From Tulasnella sp. 424 (taxonomy: Eukaryota > Basidiomycota > Agaricomycetes > Cantharellales > Tulasnellaceae): a DNA stretch of 64,000 bases. Of this stretch, positions 1-11,674 are shown piece by piece. The position numbers and the translations under genes are program-made. A model generated the notes under the pieces. That model saw nothing but the letters and a program-made list of their open reading frames with translations, was not told the DNA's origin and made no database searches. The DNA is taken from positions 1 through 64,000 of the forward strand of contig WSUB01000115.1 in the NCBI GenBank assembly GCA_019633425.1, in the 5' to 3' direction. How positions within the stretch are numbered: the first letter of the stretch is position 1; each line of letters starts with the position of its first letter.

Positions 1-544
1 ACCAAGTCGTCCACCACCACCACCAAGACGTCTACTACTTCCTCCTCTAAGACCACCACGACTACGTGAGTCCTCTTGATGCCGGTTGAAGAGGGTGAGA
101 CAGTGTCCCTAAACATTACCATCCTTCCTCTATCCAGAACCAAGACCTCCACTACCGCTAGCGTAAGTTAAATGTCGATTTGCCCACAGGTCTTGGAGGT
201 TGCTCACTTGGGACTCTTTCGATCTTAGTCGACTGGAACCGTTGCTGCCTACGGACAGTGCGGTGGTCTCAACTACAGTAAGCTCTCTCCTTTCGTCGCT
301 CCTGGAGGCTAGATGCTGAACACGAAATTTTGCAGCTGGCCCCACGACTTGTGTTTCCGGCTATACTTGGTGAGTCTATTTGACGGCGGTAAATATGCAG
401 GGTGATTCTGACGCACAGGCGTTTCTGAATTAACAGCGTTTACTCGAACGACTATTACAGGTATGCGGATCCTTCACAGGGTTGTGCAAGAGCAGACAGA
501 CTTACAACGTGCCCCCTTTCCGTAGCCAATGCGTTGCCGCCTAA
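1..544 (+). CDS. C-terminal part of a secreted CBM1 protein (5' partial)
   Basis: This is the 3' end of a gene that starts left of the window. It begins in a Thr/Ser/Lys-rich linker and ends in a fungal-type cellulose-binding module (CBM1). Splicing 1-65, 138-162, 229-277, 336-369, 437-460 and 526-544 gives one open frame. That frame holds the CBM1 landmarks QCGG, GPTTCVSGYTC and NDYYSQC, then VAA and a stop. The four Cys positions and the aromatic residues that stack on cellulose are present. A C-terminal CBM1 on a glycosylated linker is typical of extracellular cellulases, lytic monooxygenases and related enzymes. The catalytic domain is outside the window, so the enzyme class is unknown. 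Introns are short (49-75 nt) with clean GT-AG ends, and three of them interrupt the small module itself. Confidence 0.85.
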
Positions 545-1139
545 ATGGAATCCACGCAGAAGCGGGCTATTAGTCTGTGAAACTGGTCTTTGCCAAGGAA
601 TACACCCCATTTCATTGCTTGCAGAGTGTTCGACTAAACAGATCCGTGGCTGGAACTTGGAAAGACTGGATTTGCCCCATCCCCACAACAACTAATCTCA
701 TCGTTGGCACCAACCACAACAAAACTGTTTCGGACTGAACCTGATCGGCGCCGAACGTCCCTTTCTTGATAAGGCTCTCGATCGACTCTAGGTGACTTCT
801 TAATATCCGTTCTTCGATCTGTCTCACCATGTGCAGATCTTCAAGGGATTTATCAGACCCTGTACATTGCAGTGACTCCTTCGATTCTTACCTAACACAA
901 GGCACGATGTCTCGACCTGAGGTAATAGCACGAACAGAGATTTCAGCAGCGCACTTTGCAGAGCGAGGCCGAGCTTATTCAGCAACTCCGTGCCGTCCAA
1001 TCACATATCAACAATTGACGCCCTGCGCGTGGTGCTTGGAGACAGGTGGGCCATTTCGGAATTCAACACCTCTTAAGGCTCTGCGTTCCTGGAATTCACT
1101 CTCGATATCCTCATTAGCAGCCTTTGAGCTTTGATCGAC
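545..1139. other. Intergenic, no gene recognised
   Basis: About 600 bases between the CBM1 gene stop and the hemerythrin-like start. It should hold the terminator of the former and the promoter of the latter. I see no conserved motif, and the short open frames here lack coding character. Confidence 0.5.
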
Positions 1140-2123
1140 ATGTCATCTTCGAGCCTGACACTCTTCCAATGCATTCCTGTTCCCGTCGGGGATCATACCG
1201 ACGTCTTCGAGCTCCAGTCCATCCGCATGGCTTTGCTTCATAACAGTGAGCACTTCTCATGAACACACTGTGCCATTCGGTCGGTGAAGGATGATCAAAC
1301 AAGCCCATAACCGTGGCCCATAGTCATCATACGCAGCCTTAACGGCTTGATATACTACTCTCAAACCGTTCAAGGAAATGAGGAGAAGCTCGACTCATTC
1401 CTAGGGTACGGAAAGCATGTGGTCCGTCGTCCTGTCCATCGTCATCACTTCGAAGTATCTCAAGTCGATGCAATAAAAGGTCGATTTCATGCACTACCAC
1501 GACGAAGCCGAAGAAGACGTCTGGTTCCCGCTCCTCGAAACCAAATTAGGCGCTGGATCCATGGCCGACAACATCGTCGGACACGATAGCTTCAAAGCAC
1601 CCGTCGCCGAATTCGAACAGCTTATCGCCAGCTTGAGAGCCAAGGAGACGACCTGGGACCCAGAAGTCTTCAGACAAGCGGCCTACGCGTTCATTCCCGT
1701 CCTCCGTGAACATTTGGTCGACGAGATCGATACGTTCAGGCCTTACCAACTCAAAGGACACTTCACGAAAGAGGAATTGGACGAATTTGAGAGAGACATG
1801 ACCGCATGGTTGATGGCGAAAAGTTCTCCTGAGAATCGCCTTCCGTTATTGATCGCCAACGGAGACGCTGTGAATGGACCCTGGTAAGCAACCCTTACGT
1901 TCCCTCTCTCGCTGTTCATCGCGACTAATGAATCTCGCACCTGGAAAGGTTCCCTCCTATGCCACCCCAACTCGTCACGATGGTCAAGGGCGACCTCTGG
2001 AAAGTTCACGCTGACTGGTGGGAGTTTGGATCTTGTGATCGAGATATGAAGGTCAAGCCGGAGTTTGCGGCATACGAACCAGTCCTCGAAGATCGTAGCA
2101 AGATGGAGGCGAAGCAGGCTTGA
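1140..2123 (+). CDS. Hemerythrin-like (HHE cation-binding) domain protein
   Basis: Exons 1140-1245, 1324-1421, 1480-1883 and 1949-2123 join into a 260-residue protein. The pattern is an HHE/hemerythrin four-helix bundle: DHTD near residue 18, LLHN near 33, MHYHDEAEEDVWF around 85-100, NIVGHDSF, and REHLVDEIDTF. These supply the spaced His and Glu/Asp ligands of a diiron or other metal site. Fungal relatives are soluble proteins of mostly unknown function, linked by inference to metal or oxygen sensing. The C-terminal third (WFPPMPPQLVTMV, HADWWEFGSCD) is typical of the fungal subgroup. The ATG at 1140 is the first in frame and is followed by well-fitting introns. The gene converges on the calcium exchanger downstream. 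Domain assignment is strong; biological role is unknown. Confidence 0.85.
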
Positions 2124-2513
2124 TCCCATCAACGTCGATACCTCATAACAGATTGTACTAGGCGTGGCCCTCTTGAATAAACACGTTTCCGGTTGTATTA
2201 GTCTTTGGATTGCGGAGCCGACCAAGAGACTTGATGTTTCGGATGAAATCTGGGATTAGTGTTCCAAGGAAAAGTTTGAGGTAAGAGTAGTGTGGTCGGG
2301 GAAAAGCGATGCATGATGATTAAGCAACCTGGTATAAAATACGCGTGTCTACGAAGGGGACTGAATGAACTAAAAACCGAAAGCGGACGGCTTAACATGA
2401 TACACGTGAATGGGAATCTCCGTAGAGATTGGATGGACTGGGCATAAAGGTAAATGAGAGGGTCACACGAGAACAGCGGCAAGCCGTGCCACTTCCTGTT
2501 GAAATGCGACCTC

Positions 2514-4898
2514 TCACTCCATATTGGTACCGGGCTAGCAAAAGCCAACGCGTCATCAGTAAAAGGGCTCTTTGCTGACTGATGCGCGAAGCTCACATAG
2601 TACCACGTCGTCAATGCGATCAGGACGTAAATAATCATCAAAACCAAGCCTTCAAGCCAATTGGTCTTTCCGTCCGAGATTGCGTAGTTGACAACGAGAA
2701 TCGAGACGAATAAAACCACGGTCTCGTAGATGTCGAAGACTGATTTAGATTTAACACGATCGCGGTCAGCCCAGGCATAGGGTAGAGTGGCTGTCGTAAA
2801 ATGAGCTACTCACACAGACTGAGTGGTTGACCAATGATCCAGCCAAGGAGGACAAGGAATGGGATTACGAAGAGGGCAATTTGAATACTTGATCCAACAG
2901 CAACCGTAATTGCAAGGTCGAGTTTGTTCTTAACGGAAACCGTGACGGCCGTGACGTGCTACGTTCGAAAGACCACGGTCGTCAGAACCTTCCACTTGTA
3001 GTGCGACTCTCGAACATACCTCAGCAGCATTTCCTACTAGCGGAAGCAGAATCAAGGCAATAAACTCCCGACTGATGTTCCCAGTGGCCGTCAACCCGCT
3101 TATACTGTCCACTAAAAACTCTGCAGTCAAACCCGTGAGGATCGTGACGACGACCAGCAGAAGCAACGCCACGATGGGTTTCAATTTTTGGTGCTCTTCT
3201 TCATCTCCAGAACTTGAGCTACTTGACGAGCTTGTGGAGGAGCGGCGTGAGCGAGTCGAGCTACTCGACGTCGACGAACTATCCGAGCGATTGTGAATGG
3301 TGATGGTCGGCAAGCTGGGTAGGCTGGGCAAATTCGGGACCCTAAAGACTCTCGTTCCATGTGGAGCGGTAGGCCCATCATGGCCCGTAATTTGATGAGT
3401 CTGGGCAGAATGATACGCCGACGCTTCAGCGGAGTAAATGTACGCGTGCGTCCAAAGTTGGAAGACTAGGTAGGCGGCGTAAACGAAGAGCAAGATGATG
3501 GACGTGCCGCGCGAGATGGCGAGGACGGCTCGATCGGTTTTGCCCTGATCCTGCTCGCCGGAAGTTCCCAAGTGAAGCGAACTGCTGAACGCTGCGGGGA
3601 TTACGATGGAGAAGACCGAGATGGACAACAGGGAGATGTTGAGTTGAGCCGCGCGAATGCCGTAGCCTTGTTCGTGGAAGCGGAATCCTCCGGCGAAGAA
3701 GCACATGCCTAGGGACGGTTGGGGTATTTTTTTTTAACGCATCGTTAGTCCCTTGTTGCTATGTTCTGGCTGCGGAGGGCGGAAAACATACCCAGGACGA
3801 GCAGACAATTACTGAGGATCGAACCCAGCATGGACGCTTGCACGATTCGAAGCTCGCCTTTGGTAAGGGCGAGAATAGCGATGATGAGCTGAGGACCCGT
3901 CGAATGTCAGTCGAAAACCAATGCAACTGAGTATCTTCTTGGGCCTCACTTCAACGGCATTGCCAAAGGTAGCGTTCAAAAGACCACCTAGAGTTTGGCC
4001 AACACGGATGGCGAGTTCTTCGGTGGCGAAGCCGAGGAGTGCAGCGAGTGGGACGATCTGTGGGCGAGATAAGGTATTAGGCTCGAAATGAAGTGGGAAA
4101 AGAGTGGGGCAAGTGCAAAGGCCCTCTGGTGGCGTAATGTGTATGACTTACAGCAAGGAAGGAAAAGACAAAGATAACTGTGTCGGATTGATGTGAAAAA
4201 TGCTAAAAGAAAAGGAAGAAGAATAGGAAGGCCAGAAGTCCCATGGCGTCAGAGAACGTGGGGTTTGCTGCGGGTATCTGATGCACACGACTTACCATGC
4301 CCCAGGCGACGGGAACGAATAGGAGCATGAGATTAAGCCAGCTATACGTCAGAATATTCCACAAGCTAACTCGAAGTGTTGGTGGAGGTGCAAGTTTGTG
4401 CTCTGGTTCCAAGAGCTTGTTCAAGGTCTGAGTTATGGTGGGGTGAAGTCCCTGGACAGACCCGGGAGGATTCGTTGGAGGATTTGCTGGCAACGACTGA
4501 GCACGTCTTGGCCCTGCTGGCCCTCCTGTGGGTAGCTGTAAGGTCTCCCGCTGCTGCTTGTGGCGACGCCGTGGGGCTCCATCTTGGGCTGTCGTTCCAG
4601 TGTCCTGGAGGGAGCTGATGGGTTCCCCATCGGCGTCCTCCTCGTCTTTTGGGTGAGATCCGCCAATTACTGCAGGACTACTTGCATTAGAGTGCAGCGT
4701 GGTCGGCCTTGGTACGCCAAGGTGATTGCCAGACTCGAGGTCAAGGTCAAACGAAGCGGTCGCGGCGGCGAGTTTCTCTGGGTCTGTTTGCGCGTTGCCT
4801 TGGTTGAGACTCGAATCTGGAACCTCCCCAGACGCGGTGTGTGGCTTCTTCTCGTCTAGCGAAGCGGCTTGGTCATGGTTGGTTGAAGGCTTTACCAT
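2514..4898 (-). CDS. Vacuolar-type Ca2+/H+ exchanger (CAX family)
   Basis: A cation/proton antiporter that should load Ca2+ into the vacuole using the proton gradient. Both CAX alpha repeats are visible: [19 protein letters not shown], and [10 protein letters not shown] continuing into [20 protein letters not shown]. Each carries the GN(A)xE motif that coordinates the ion. About eleven hydrophobic segments follow a hydrophilic N-terminus of about 180 residues. A Ser-rich, acidic loop ([13 protein letters not shown]) sits between the two halves, where fungal CAX proteins carry their acidic motif. Introns at about 4295-4203, 4151, 3960 and others join cleanly. The likely last exon follows an intron at 2596-2535 and ends WYYPGTNME-stop at 2514. 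Without that intron the frame would run to 2198. I chose the start MVKPSTNHD at 4898; an upstream in-frame ATG at 4976 is possible. Confidence 0.9.
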
Positions 4899-5788
4899 AA
4901 GTCGTTGAGTGCAAGTTGGGGAGGTCGTTAGCCTTGGAACAAGAGCGAGGGTGGCGGAGGGAAAGGCTCTTGCCAATGGGAGTTTGGAGGCTTATTTGGC
5001 CGAAATGTTCGGCATTCAGGGCCCGGCGGCGTTCGAAGGGATTCCAACCAACAGTTCTCATGAGCTTGAGACCATGACAACCAATCAGAGTCTGTGAAGA
5101 CCCGCCGTACGCCGGCATGTTATTGACATCATTTTCAAGACTTTTCGTTCGACATTTGTCCTGAACTGGCAAAACGTAGACAGATGGACCCTGAACGCCA
5201 AGATGTTCAAGTTTGCTGCCACGGCGGACTTGAGCCACTGCCCAGCCAAACGCGCGTCATCGAAGATGACTGACGCGTTTGGCTTATGGCTTATGATCGA
5301 AGTTCCAATATTACCTATTTTGAAGATAAACAAACGTGCTTTAAAATGTATGTGTAAAATCTACGTTTGGATCCTCATAGATGGGCTGGTTTTCTGATGT
5401 GACGGCTCTCGTTGGTCCATCTCTCGTTTATCAACAATTGTACAACTCAGCATCAGATTAAGGGAGAGGTGTTGTGAATGCCTATACTAGAATGAGTACG
5501 TCCGTTCAATCCAGGCGATCAAGGAGAGAATTAGGCGAAACAGGTTTGCTGAAGAATGCAGACGGTTATCTCGCTGGAGGTTCCAATCGCTGGCCAAGGT
5601 AGAGCATGAGTACATAGTATCGTGTCACGGTAGGCGACCAAATTCATAACTGAAGCTATGCCTGAGGTAAGGAGAAGAAACAGCGAAACGGTAGGGATAT
5701 GGAGGAAGACAGCAAGGAGGATACAATGTATAATAGAAGCAACGCCCGAAACAAAACACATACACCATCCACCGTTGGTTGATTACGT
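4899..5788. other. Intergenic between CAX start and uL13 stop
   Basis: Roughly 900 bases holding the CAX promoter and the 3' end of the uL13 gene. A hydrophobic 76-codon open frame on the minus strand (5531-5761) has no homologue I recognise and is probably chance. There is an inverted pair around 5256-5280 (gcgtcatcgaagatgactga near acgcgt) of unknown meaning. Confidence 0.4.
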
Positions 5789-6628
5789 TTAGTAACCATG
5801 AGTGGTGAGCGTCTGGTAAGAGGATGCCTGGTCTTGTACGGCTTTCTGGCGGAGCTTGGCAGCAGCAGTCTGCATCGACAGTATCGGTGTCAGCGACCGT
5901 AGATCAAGCGGGCAGAACAAGAGATATGAAACGGGAACGCACCTTCCGCTCGTGGAAGGCCTTGGCCTTGATCTTCCTCTTCTCCTCCAGGCGGTCGACG
6001 ACATCCCGGTAACCCCAACCGAAGTCGTGAGACAGCCGCTACAAAAAGTCGATCAACCCCGTCAGAACCCATCCCAACCCGTCAATATCAAGATCCTCAT
6101 AGCCAGTCATACCTTGACGGTGCAGTACTTCCTCCCTGGCTTCAACCGTAACACCCTCAACGCCGCTGGCACAACCATCTTCTTCTTGAGATCATACGGC
6201 GGTGGGCAACCCTCGTAGAGCTTGATGTGTTCGAGGGCAACAGCTCCACGGTGTGTTCGGTGGGGGAGCATGCCACGGATGGTGCGGTGGAGGATTCGCG
6301 AAGGGGCGCGGTGATGGAAGGGACCAAGCTTTTTGGGGTTGACGATGTGTCGCTTGTGAAGGAAGTTGGCATAGCGGAGCTGTCAGATCATTAGAGGACG
6401 AGACCCAACAAGAATTAGAACTCGAGTCCATTGCGCGTGAGATTTGGTTTATCGAAATGCGTTGCGAACCTTGTTCCGCATGTAACTGCCGGAAATGTTG
6501 ATTTCCTCGCATCGGACCACAACGATCTTCTGGCCGGCGAGGAGTTGCTTGGCCACTACGGCTGCCAGACGACCAAGGAGGTGGCCCTTTCCATCTATGA
6601 TCACTGGGGTGGCGGAGAAGGCAGACAT
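5789..6628 (-). CDS. 60S ribosomal protein uL13 (L13a / yeast L16)
   Basis: Four exons (6470-6628, 6113-6379, 5943-6038, 5789-5869) give a 200-residue protein, the usual fungal length. Recognisable uL13 blocks are [20 protein letters not shown] near the N-terminus, [40 protein letters not shown], the [11 protein letters not shown] block, [20 protein letters not shown] and [12 protein letters not shown]. The protein sits on the solvent face of the large ribosomal subunit. The start at 6628 gives MSAF, as in other fungi. All introns are short with standard ends. The upstream region also shows a GTAAGT-like donor near 6731, so a 5'-UTR intron is possible. The gene is divergent from the MCP1-like gene, with under 240 bases between start codons. 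Confidence 0.95.
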
Positions 6629-6863
6629 GTTGTCTAAATTAATCGGTTTGCGATGAGAGAGAAAAGTGCTTTAGGTAAGATTGAAATCGATTTTGGTTGG
6701 GAGGTGAACCTGGCGGAAGAAGGACTTACGACTGTAAGATAGATCAACAGCGTCAGTTCACCCTCCAAAGTCGAAGACTACGAGGGCTTTGAAACGCACC
6801 TTTGGCTATTGACGAGCCCGGAGTGTGATGAATGGCGTACCTTAGTTGGGGAAGAAATTGGTT
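6629..6863. promoter_or_regulatory. Shared divergent promoter region, uL13 / MCP1-like
   Basis: The start codons of the two divergent genes are only about 235 bases apart, so both promoters and 5'-UTRs must lie here. If the MCP1-like gene starts at 6978 the shared region is about 350 bases. No TATA box is obvious, which suits a ribosomal protein promoter. Confidence 0.5.
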
Positions 6864-7730
6864 ATGTCCGTGCGCGCGGTCCCTTGGCTAAGCGTCGAAT
6901 TTCCCACAGCTTCCCTGCTCGTCACATTCGGGTTTCCGAATCTCGCGTGGCTCTTCAACACCAACTGCCAAAACGTCATGTCAAGCAGAACAAAGGCAAT
7001 ACGGGCGTTGACTGTAATTCAACACGGCTCAGCATCCTTCATCTCGGTATTTGCGCTTATTCATCTAAGCGCACCGATTCTGGCGGCGTTTGGTGGCTCA
7101 GAGCTCGCTTCCCAAACGATGGTGAGGGTTTTTTCCCTTTCAACTTTTCCGTTACTCGGAGCTAACATAACCTTCCCATAGCTCCTGGGTCGAGAATTCT
7201 ACCAGGGAACGTTATCTGAACCGATTTTGATATTCGGTCCTCTCACCATCCATGTCGCTGCATCCGCCATCAAACGTTTTTTCATCGGCTTCCCTTCAAC
7301 CCCTTCACTCCTCACATGGGCAACGATACCCATTCTCTCGATCCTACCTGTACACTTTGCCACACACCGGCTCTACCCGTCCATCCCTAATCCACCAATC
7401 AGCTCGCTTAGCCCAAGTGAGCTGGACTATGAATATGTCAAGTATGGTCTCCAAGCGTGGCCTTGGAGAAACACGTTGCTTTACGTGGTTCTGGTCGCCA
7501 GTGTGGCAACGCATGCGGTGGAGGGAGTGAGAGTCATGATTAGGTTCTGGAAACCAAGTGCGGCCCCGCCTGAGAAATGGGGGTGGAGGCGTTGGTCGAC
7601 CGTCGGAGCCGTGGTTGGAACTACGGCGGCTGGCGTTCTAACCCTCAAAGGCGAGACGCTAAGTATATCTTCTAGGGCATTGACTAGAATATCCTCGGCA
7701 TGGATGCAATCTATCGTGTACCGAGTGTAG
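6864..7730 (+). CDS. MCP1-like mitochondrial outer-membrane protein (DUF1691 family)
   Basis: Two exons (6864-7121 and 7182-7730) encode about 268 residues. A central block, IQHGSASFISVFALIHLSAP followed by LASQTMLLGREFYQG and EPILIFGPLTIHVAASAIKR, fits the repeated heme-like or transmembrane unit of the MCP1/DUF1691 family. That repeat is echoed in the second half (WPWRNTLLYVVLVASVATHAVEG). Several membrane segments are apparent. Yeast Mcp1 is a mitochondrial protein that binds Vps13 and supports lipid homeostasis; that role here is inference. The start is uncertain: ATG at 6978 (MSSRTKAIRALTVIQHG) would give 230 residues and a more usual N-terminus. The last residues (SSAWMQSIVYRV) run to a clear stop. 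Confidence 0.65.
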
Positions 7731-10085
7731 CCTTTGTTCACTGGTAAGTATCCTACCACCTTCCTTGCCCCCTGTTTTGGACCCTGTTAACGAGGAGTGT
7801 CGGATCGTTAGGTGCACGGCTTCCATTTAAAAGCTTTAATATATTCGCACAAGCCACTCGACACCAGGGTCGAAGCCATCGCCGCGTTGCGGCACTCCAT
7901 CCCATAATAAGAACCGAGGCTGTCCAGTTTATTCCACCAAGAAAGTTCCAGGACGGGCCAAGAATGGATCTCGGGCTCTCCCGCGAGTGAATTTCTGGTC
8001 TCCTTAATCTTGGACGATAATTAGCCTACTCATATTATCCTATCCATGGGAAGGTGTAATTCCTCGGCTTTTCCCCCCTTTGAATGAGACATCATTTCCG
8101 TTATCGCACCGTACATATCACCTTCCCTTTCACGCTTTTTTGTAGCGTCTTTCCCATTTGTGATCATCGCAATTGCTTGTACATACCCACCTGACTCCAA
8201 ATCTTGCAAAAGGGGTCGCGATATGATTCACAAGTTTATTCGACTTGATGATAAGCACTTTCTGGGCCTTCTTCGTATGGCCATTTTGCCCGCTTTCGGA
8301 TATTTTTCGAATAGTGACGACCGAAATAATGAATACGCCCCTAGTCAGTTGGCAGCTACTTCCGAGAACAGGGCGGCGCCCTAACGGGCGACGCACTGGA
8401 GACCATCCCTGGCAGACCGTCGCAATGCGAGAGAGTCCGTTGTTGAAGCTTAGGCTATTCGATTCCTTACCATCCGATAGTGATTACCTGGAGCTAGCCA
8501 CGGGTGCTCATAGGCGGTACTAGAATGAAGCTTACCTAGATCACAGCGGAGCCTGGACCGTGCGGCACGTTCGCGATGATGAATTCTCCGGTTTCCGGCT
8601 TGCCCGATCGGGCAACCTTTAGTGAGGTTTCTCGAGTCGGTGGCTCTACAGGAGGTTCTCGAGGGGAGGACTGGCTGTGTCCGTTGCCCTACTTGTCCCC
8701 AGAAGGCTAAGAGGGAGGCGTGCCCTAAACCTCGATCCTTCTAAGCAATGGGCCACCAGGCGATTTTACATGCATCGAGGTGTCTGCGAAGCCAGGAAAA
8801 GTTTAATGAAAGACATATCAGGTTCCGGCACAAATCAATCGCGCACCTATGCCGAATCAGCCCACTTCCGGTGCGAGTAGCCCCACCATAGACTCAAAAG
8901 AAGCTTGTTCCTTAGCATCGAATTCGGCGAATAAGCTAACTCCAAAAGGAAATCTCTGAGCGGGTTGCGAGCCGATTCCCTCATGACTCCCGGTCGCTTC
9001 AAGTCCGTTAATCGCTCGCGCATCAAGGGTTATGGAGCGCAGATCCCCTTTATTCCGGCTGAAGGCAGCAAAGATTACGTCTTCCGGTCCTATTGACGCG
9101 TTACCCACAAAATACCGAACCGATATTTGGGGGCCAATTAGAACCCCTCCCGCAGTTATCACGTGCACAGAACGAAGGCACGACCTTCCAGAGAAGGTGA
9201 TTCGCCGACGCTCAACAAAGAAGCTTGATGTTTGAGAACAAGAGACTTGCCCAGCTGGCAGAGTTCGATCCAGGTTGATGGGCTGAAGAATAGATGGCAC
9301 TGATGCCAAGGCGGGCCGAAATCGAACGTGGCGCAAAGGAGCCTAACCCCTTAAGAATGCTACCTTCTAAGAAAAGGTTCTTGATGTATCCCGTTCAGCG
9401 ACGGCCACGCTGTTGGCGGACGTTCTGGAGCTCCAGAGGAAGCTCCTGGGATTAGACGCCGGAAACCCAGAGATCCAATGCCCTTGAAACCACTGGCTAG
9501 GTTGAGAAGGGGTGATCGAAAGCAATCTTCTTATCGAGCTCATAAAGAGTGAACAGTGACTCCGGAGCGACGATTGATGGTCAGGAGTTGGAGAGAAGGC
9601 GATACTGAACACGGAAGAAACACGCGCAAACATCACACCAAGGACGGCGGCGTTCAACTAAGCCGTGGAGCTAGCAGGAGTATAGGCGCCTAAAATCGTT
9701 CTCATAGTGCTACACCTGTCACGAGGGCTGCTGGGGGGTTAGCAGCTTGGACAAGGTTTTCTGGAGCAAACTTTGGCGTTGGTGAAACCGGGAATTAGGA
9801 GGTACCGTATGCCTCATGGTATGTCTTCTTCAGGAGGGGCCAATAAACGACACACTGAGAGATCGGGATGGCCTCATCCATAGCTTCTGCGAGCCGAAGA
9901 ACGGCTGGAAACTGCAAGTCGTTCGTGTTAATGTAAGGCGATTCCGACTACCGCTATCTCCGTCATGGGCAATCGTAATTCGGAACCACGGCTGTTGCAG
10001 ATTTCCCTCATCGTCTTCCTATCCCCTTCTCCCTCTATTGGAGATCTTCCAGAACTCAGAGAGATAGTCCCAATACCATACAGAC
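7731..10085. other. Gene-poor stretch, no gene firmly recognised
   Basis: About 2.35 kb without a supported gene. Many short open frames occur on both strands. The best is minus 8857-9336, listed separately. I see no transposon ends, tRNA boxes or clear repeats. The promoter of the SYLF gene should lie at its right edge. Confidence 0.4.
8857..9336 (-). CDS. Hypothetical open frame or gene remnant
   Basis: A 159-codon minus-strand frame preceded by a possible splice acceptor (ggttag) near 9345. A further minus-strand open stretch lies at 9367-9657. The product contains mixed polar and hydrophobic segments (for example SIGPEDVIFAAFSRNKGDL and SLFAEFDAKEQASFESM) and looks more protein-like than neighbouring frames. 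I recognise no domain. It could be the degraded 3' part of an old gene or chance. Confidence 0.2.
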   Translation of the reverse strand: MRHVRFRPALASVPSILQPINLDRTLPAGQVSCSQTSSFFVERRRITFSGRSCLRSVHVITAGGVLIGPQISVRYFVGNASIGPEDVIFAAFSRNKGDLRSITLDARAINGLEATGSHEGIGSQPAQRFPFGVSLFAEFDAKEQASFESMVGLLAPEVG

Positions 10086-11674
10086 ATGAAATTTACCACT
10101 CCATTGCCGCAGGTGGGCGAGCTAACTTGAGAGGCCACTCCGATCACCATGGCGACCACGACAAGTTAGATTAGAATGTTAACCATGGCTCTGTTTAAAT
10201 GTAGCCTCTGCAAAAAGAATGTACAAAAGCCGCAAATATTTTTCAAAGCTTCGTAACGTCAGATGGTGATGGATTAGACGAGATCATCCCACGTTCGATT
10301 CTCCAGCAAGCAAAGGGATTCGCCATCTTCACGGTGGTAAAGTAAGTACTGTATGCTTTGCGATGCGCCCTCAGCTTCAACGTCCCTTCACTCATTCACT
10401 GCACCATGGTCTACGCTAACGCTCGTCCGTCCTCTAGAGCCGGACTCCTCCTCAGTGCCCGTGCCGGTTCTGGTCTAGTCATCGCGAGGCTTCCGGATGG
10501 CTGTGCGTGGCTTTCCAAATATGTCTAATTCATGGGCGTGATCGATAAGCCGATCACTTATCACGAACGCATTTCCACCGCTTTTTGAACAGCCTTCTCA
10601 GCTCCTTCAGCAATTGGAACTGCAGGAATGGGATTCGGAGCACAATGGGGGGCTGAGCTGACGGAGTTTCTTGTCGTGCTGAATACCACATCGGCCATTG
10701 AATCTTTCATGAGTTCAGGCTCGCTGACCGTCGGAGGAAACTTGTCCATTGCTGTCGGTCCCTTAGGACGGAATGGCGAGGCTATGGGGTCGCTCAATAC
10801 TAAGGGGCGAATGGTCACAATGTATTCATATTCGAAAACTAAAGGTCTGTCAAGCTCGCCGCAGCGTTAAAGGCGGTTTTTTTATCTACTACTTTGTTGC
10901 AGGACTGTTCAGTGGAATCTCACTCGAAAGCTCGGTCATCGGTGAGACTCGCAACACAACCGTGGCCAAGGTGGTGGCTGACCTGGTTGAGTTTTCAGCT
11001 GCACGGCAAGATGCGAATGCTATAGCGTATCAAATGGATGTCACACCACAGCAGCTTCTAAGCGGAGCTGTTTCTCCTCCACGGTGGGCCGACGCCCTCA
11101 TCCAAACGATCACCCAGGCCATTGGAGACCCTACCCCCGATCCTAGTCGTCTCTCCGGATCACCCACCCAAATTGCGACCGACAAAGAACGAGTCGAGAT
11201 TCCACCGCCCGCAATGCGCCCATCCCAAGTTCCTTCTACTGAGCCACCTCTCGCTGAAGGGGCATTATCAAGCAAGGACCAGGTCTATAGCACACCATCA
11301 AGAGCGCCAAATAAGCGGGAATGGGATAGTGATCCTTCCGAGAGCGAGTCTTTAAAGGCCGATATTGACCGTGCTCGTGATTTGCCGGAGAGGCGGAGTT
11401 CGAACGATCAGGCTCCTCCTGGAGCTGTGAAAGCCATTGCATTGGTTGATCACTTTGCGACGGAGGTATGTGGAGCGCTTGCACATCTGGAACCCAAGGA
11501 GGAAATGCTGATCCTTTGGCATAAAAGGGTGGTGATCTTGCATTCAATGCAGGTGATGAGATTTATGTACTTGAGAAAACGGAGAGTGCAGATGATTGGT
11601 GGGTAGGGATGTTGGCTGGCCAAGCAAACCAGCGGGGAGTCTTTCCTGGTAACTACGTCAAGCTTACGGATTGA
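10086..11674 (+). CDS. Ysc84/Lsb3-like SYLF + SH3 domain protein
   Basis: Seven exons (10086-10112, 10205-10341, 10438-10502, 10593-10844, 10903-10941, 10999-11465, 11528-11674) give 377 residues. The N-terminus MKFTTPLPQ-PLQKECTKAANIF leads into a complete SYLF (DUF500) domain: QQAKGFAIFTVVKAGLLLSA, ARAGSGLVIARLPDG, SAPSAIGTAGMGFG, GGNLSIAVGPLGRNGEA and MYSYSKTKGLF. A Pro/Ser-rich linker of about 110 residues follows. It ends in a C-terminal SH3 domain with ALVDHF, GDEIYVLEKT, DDWWVG and GVFPGNYVKL. In yeast, Ysc84/Lsb3 binds lipids and actin and acts with Las17 at endocytic patches. Domain order and length match that family. The ATG at 10086 sits on a 27-nt first exon, which matches relatives that start MKF-TPLPQ. 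Confidence 0.92.

Noticed and set aside
3800..3820. gggttcgatcc on the minus strand, a tRNA-like B box
   Set aside because: It lies inside the CAX coding sequence (MLGSILSN) and has no tRNA fold.
6038..6113. Box C/D snoRNA in a uL13 intron, by analogy with vertebrate L13a host introns
   Set aside because: A weak C-like box and a CTGA are only about 40 bases apart in a 74-nt intron; no guide region or terminal stem is visible.
8857..9657. Remnant of an F-box gene
   Set aside because: Some residues loosely suggest it, but no F-box motif can be aligned, so it is listed only as an unknown open frame.
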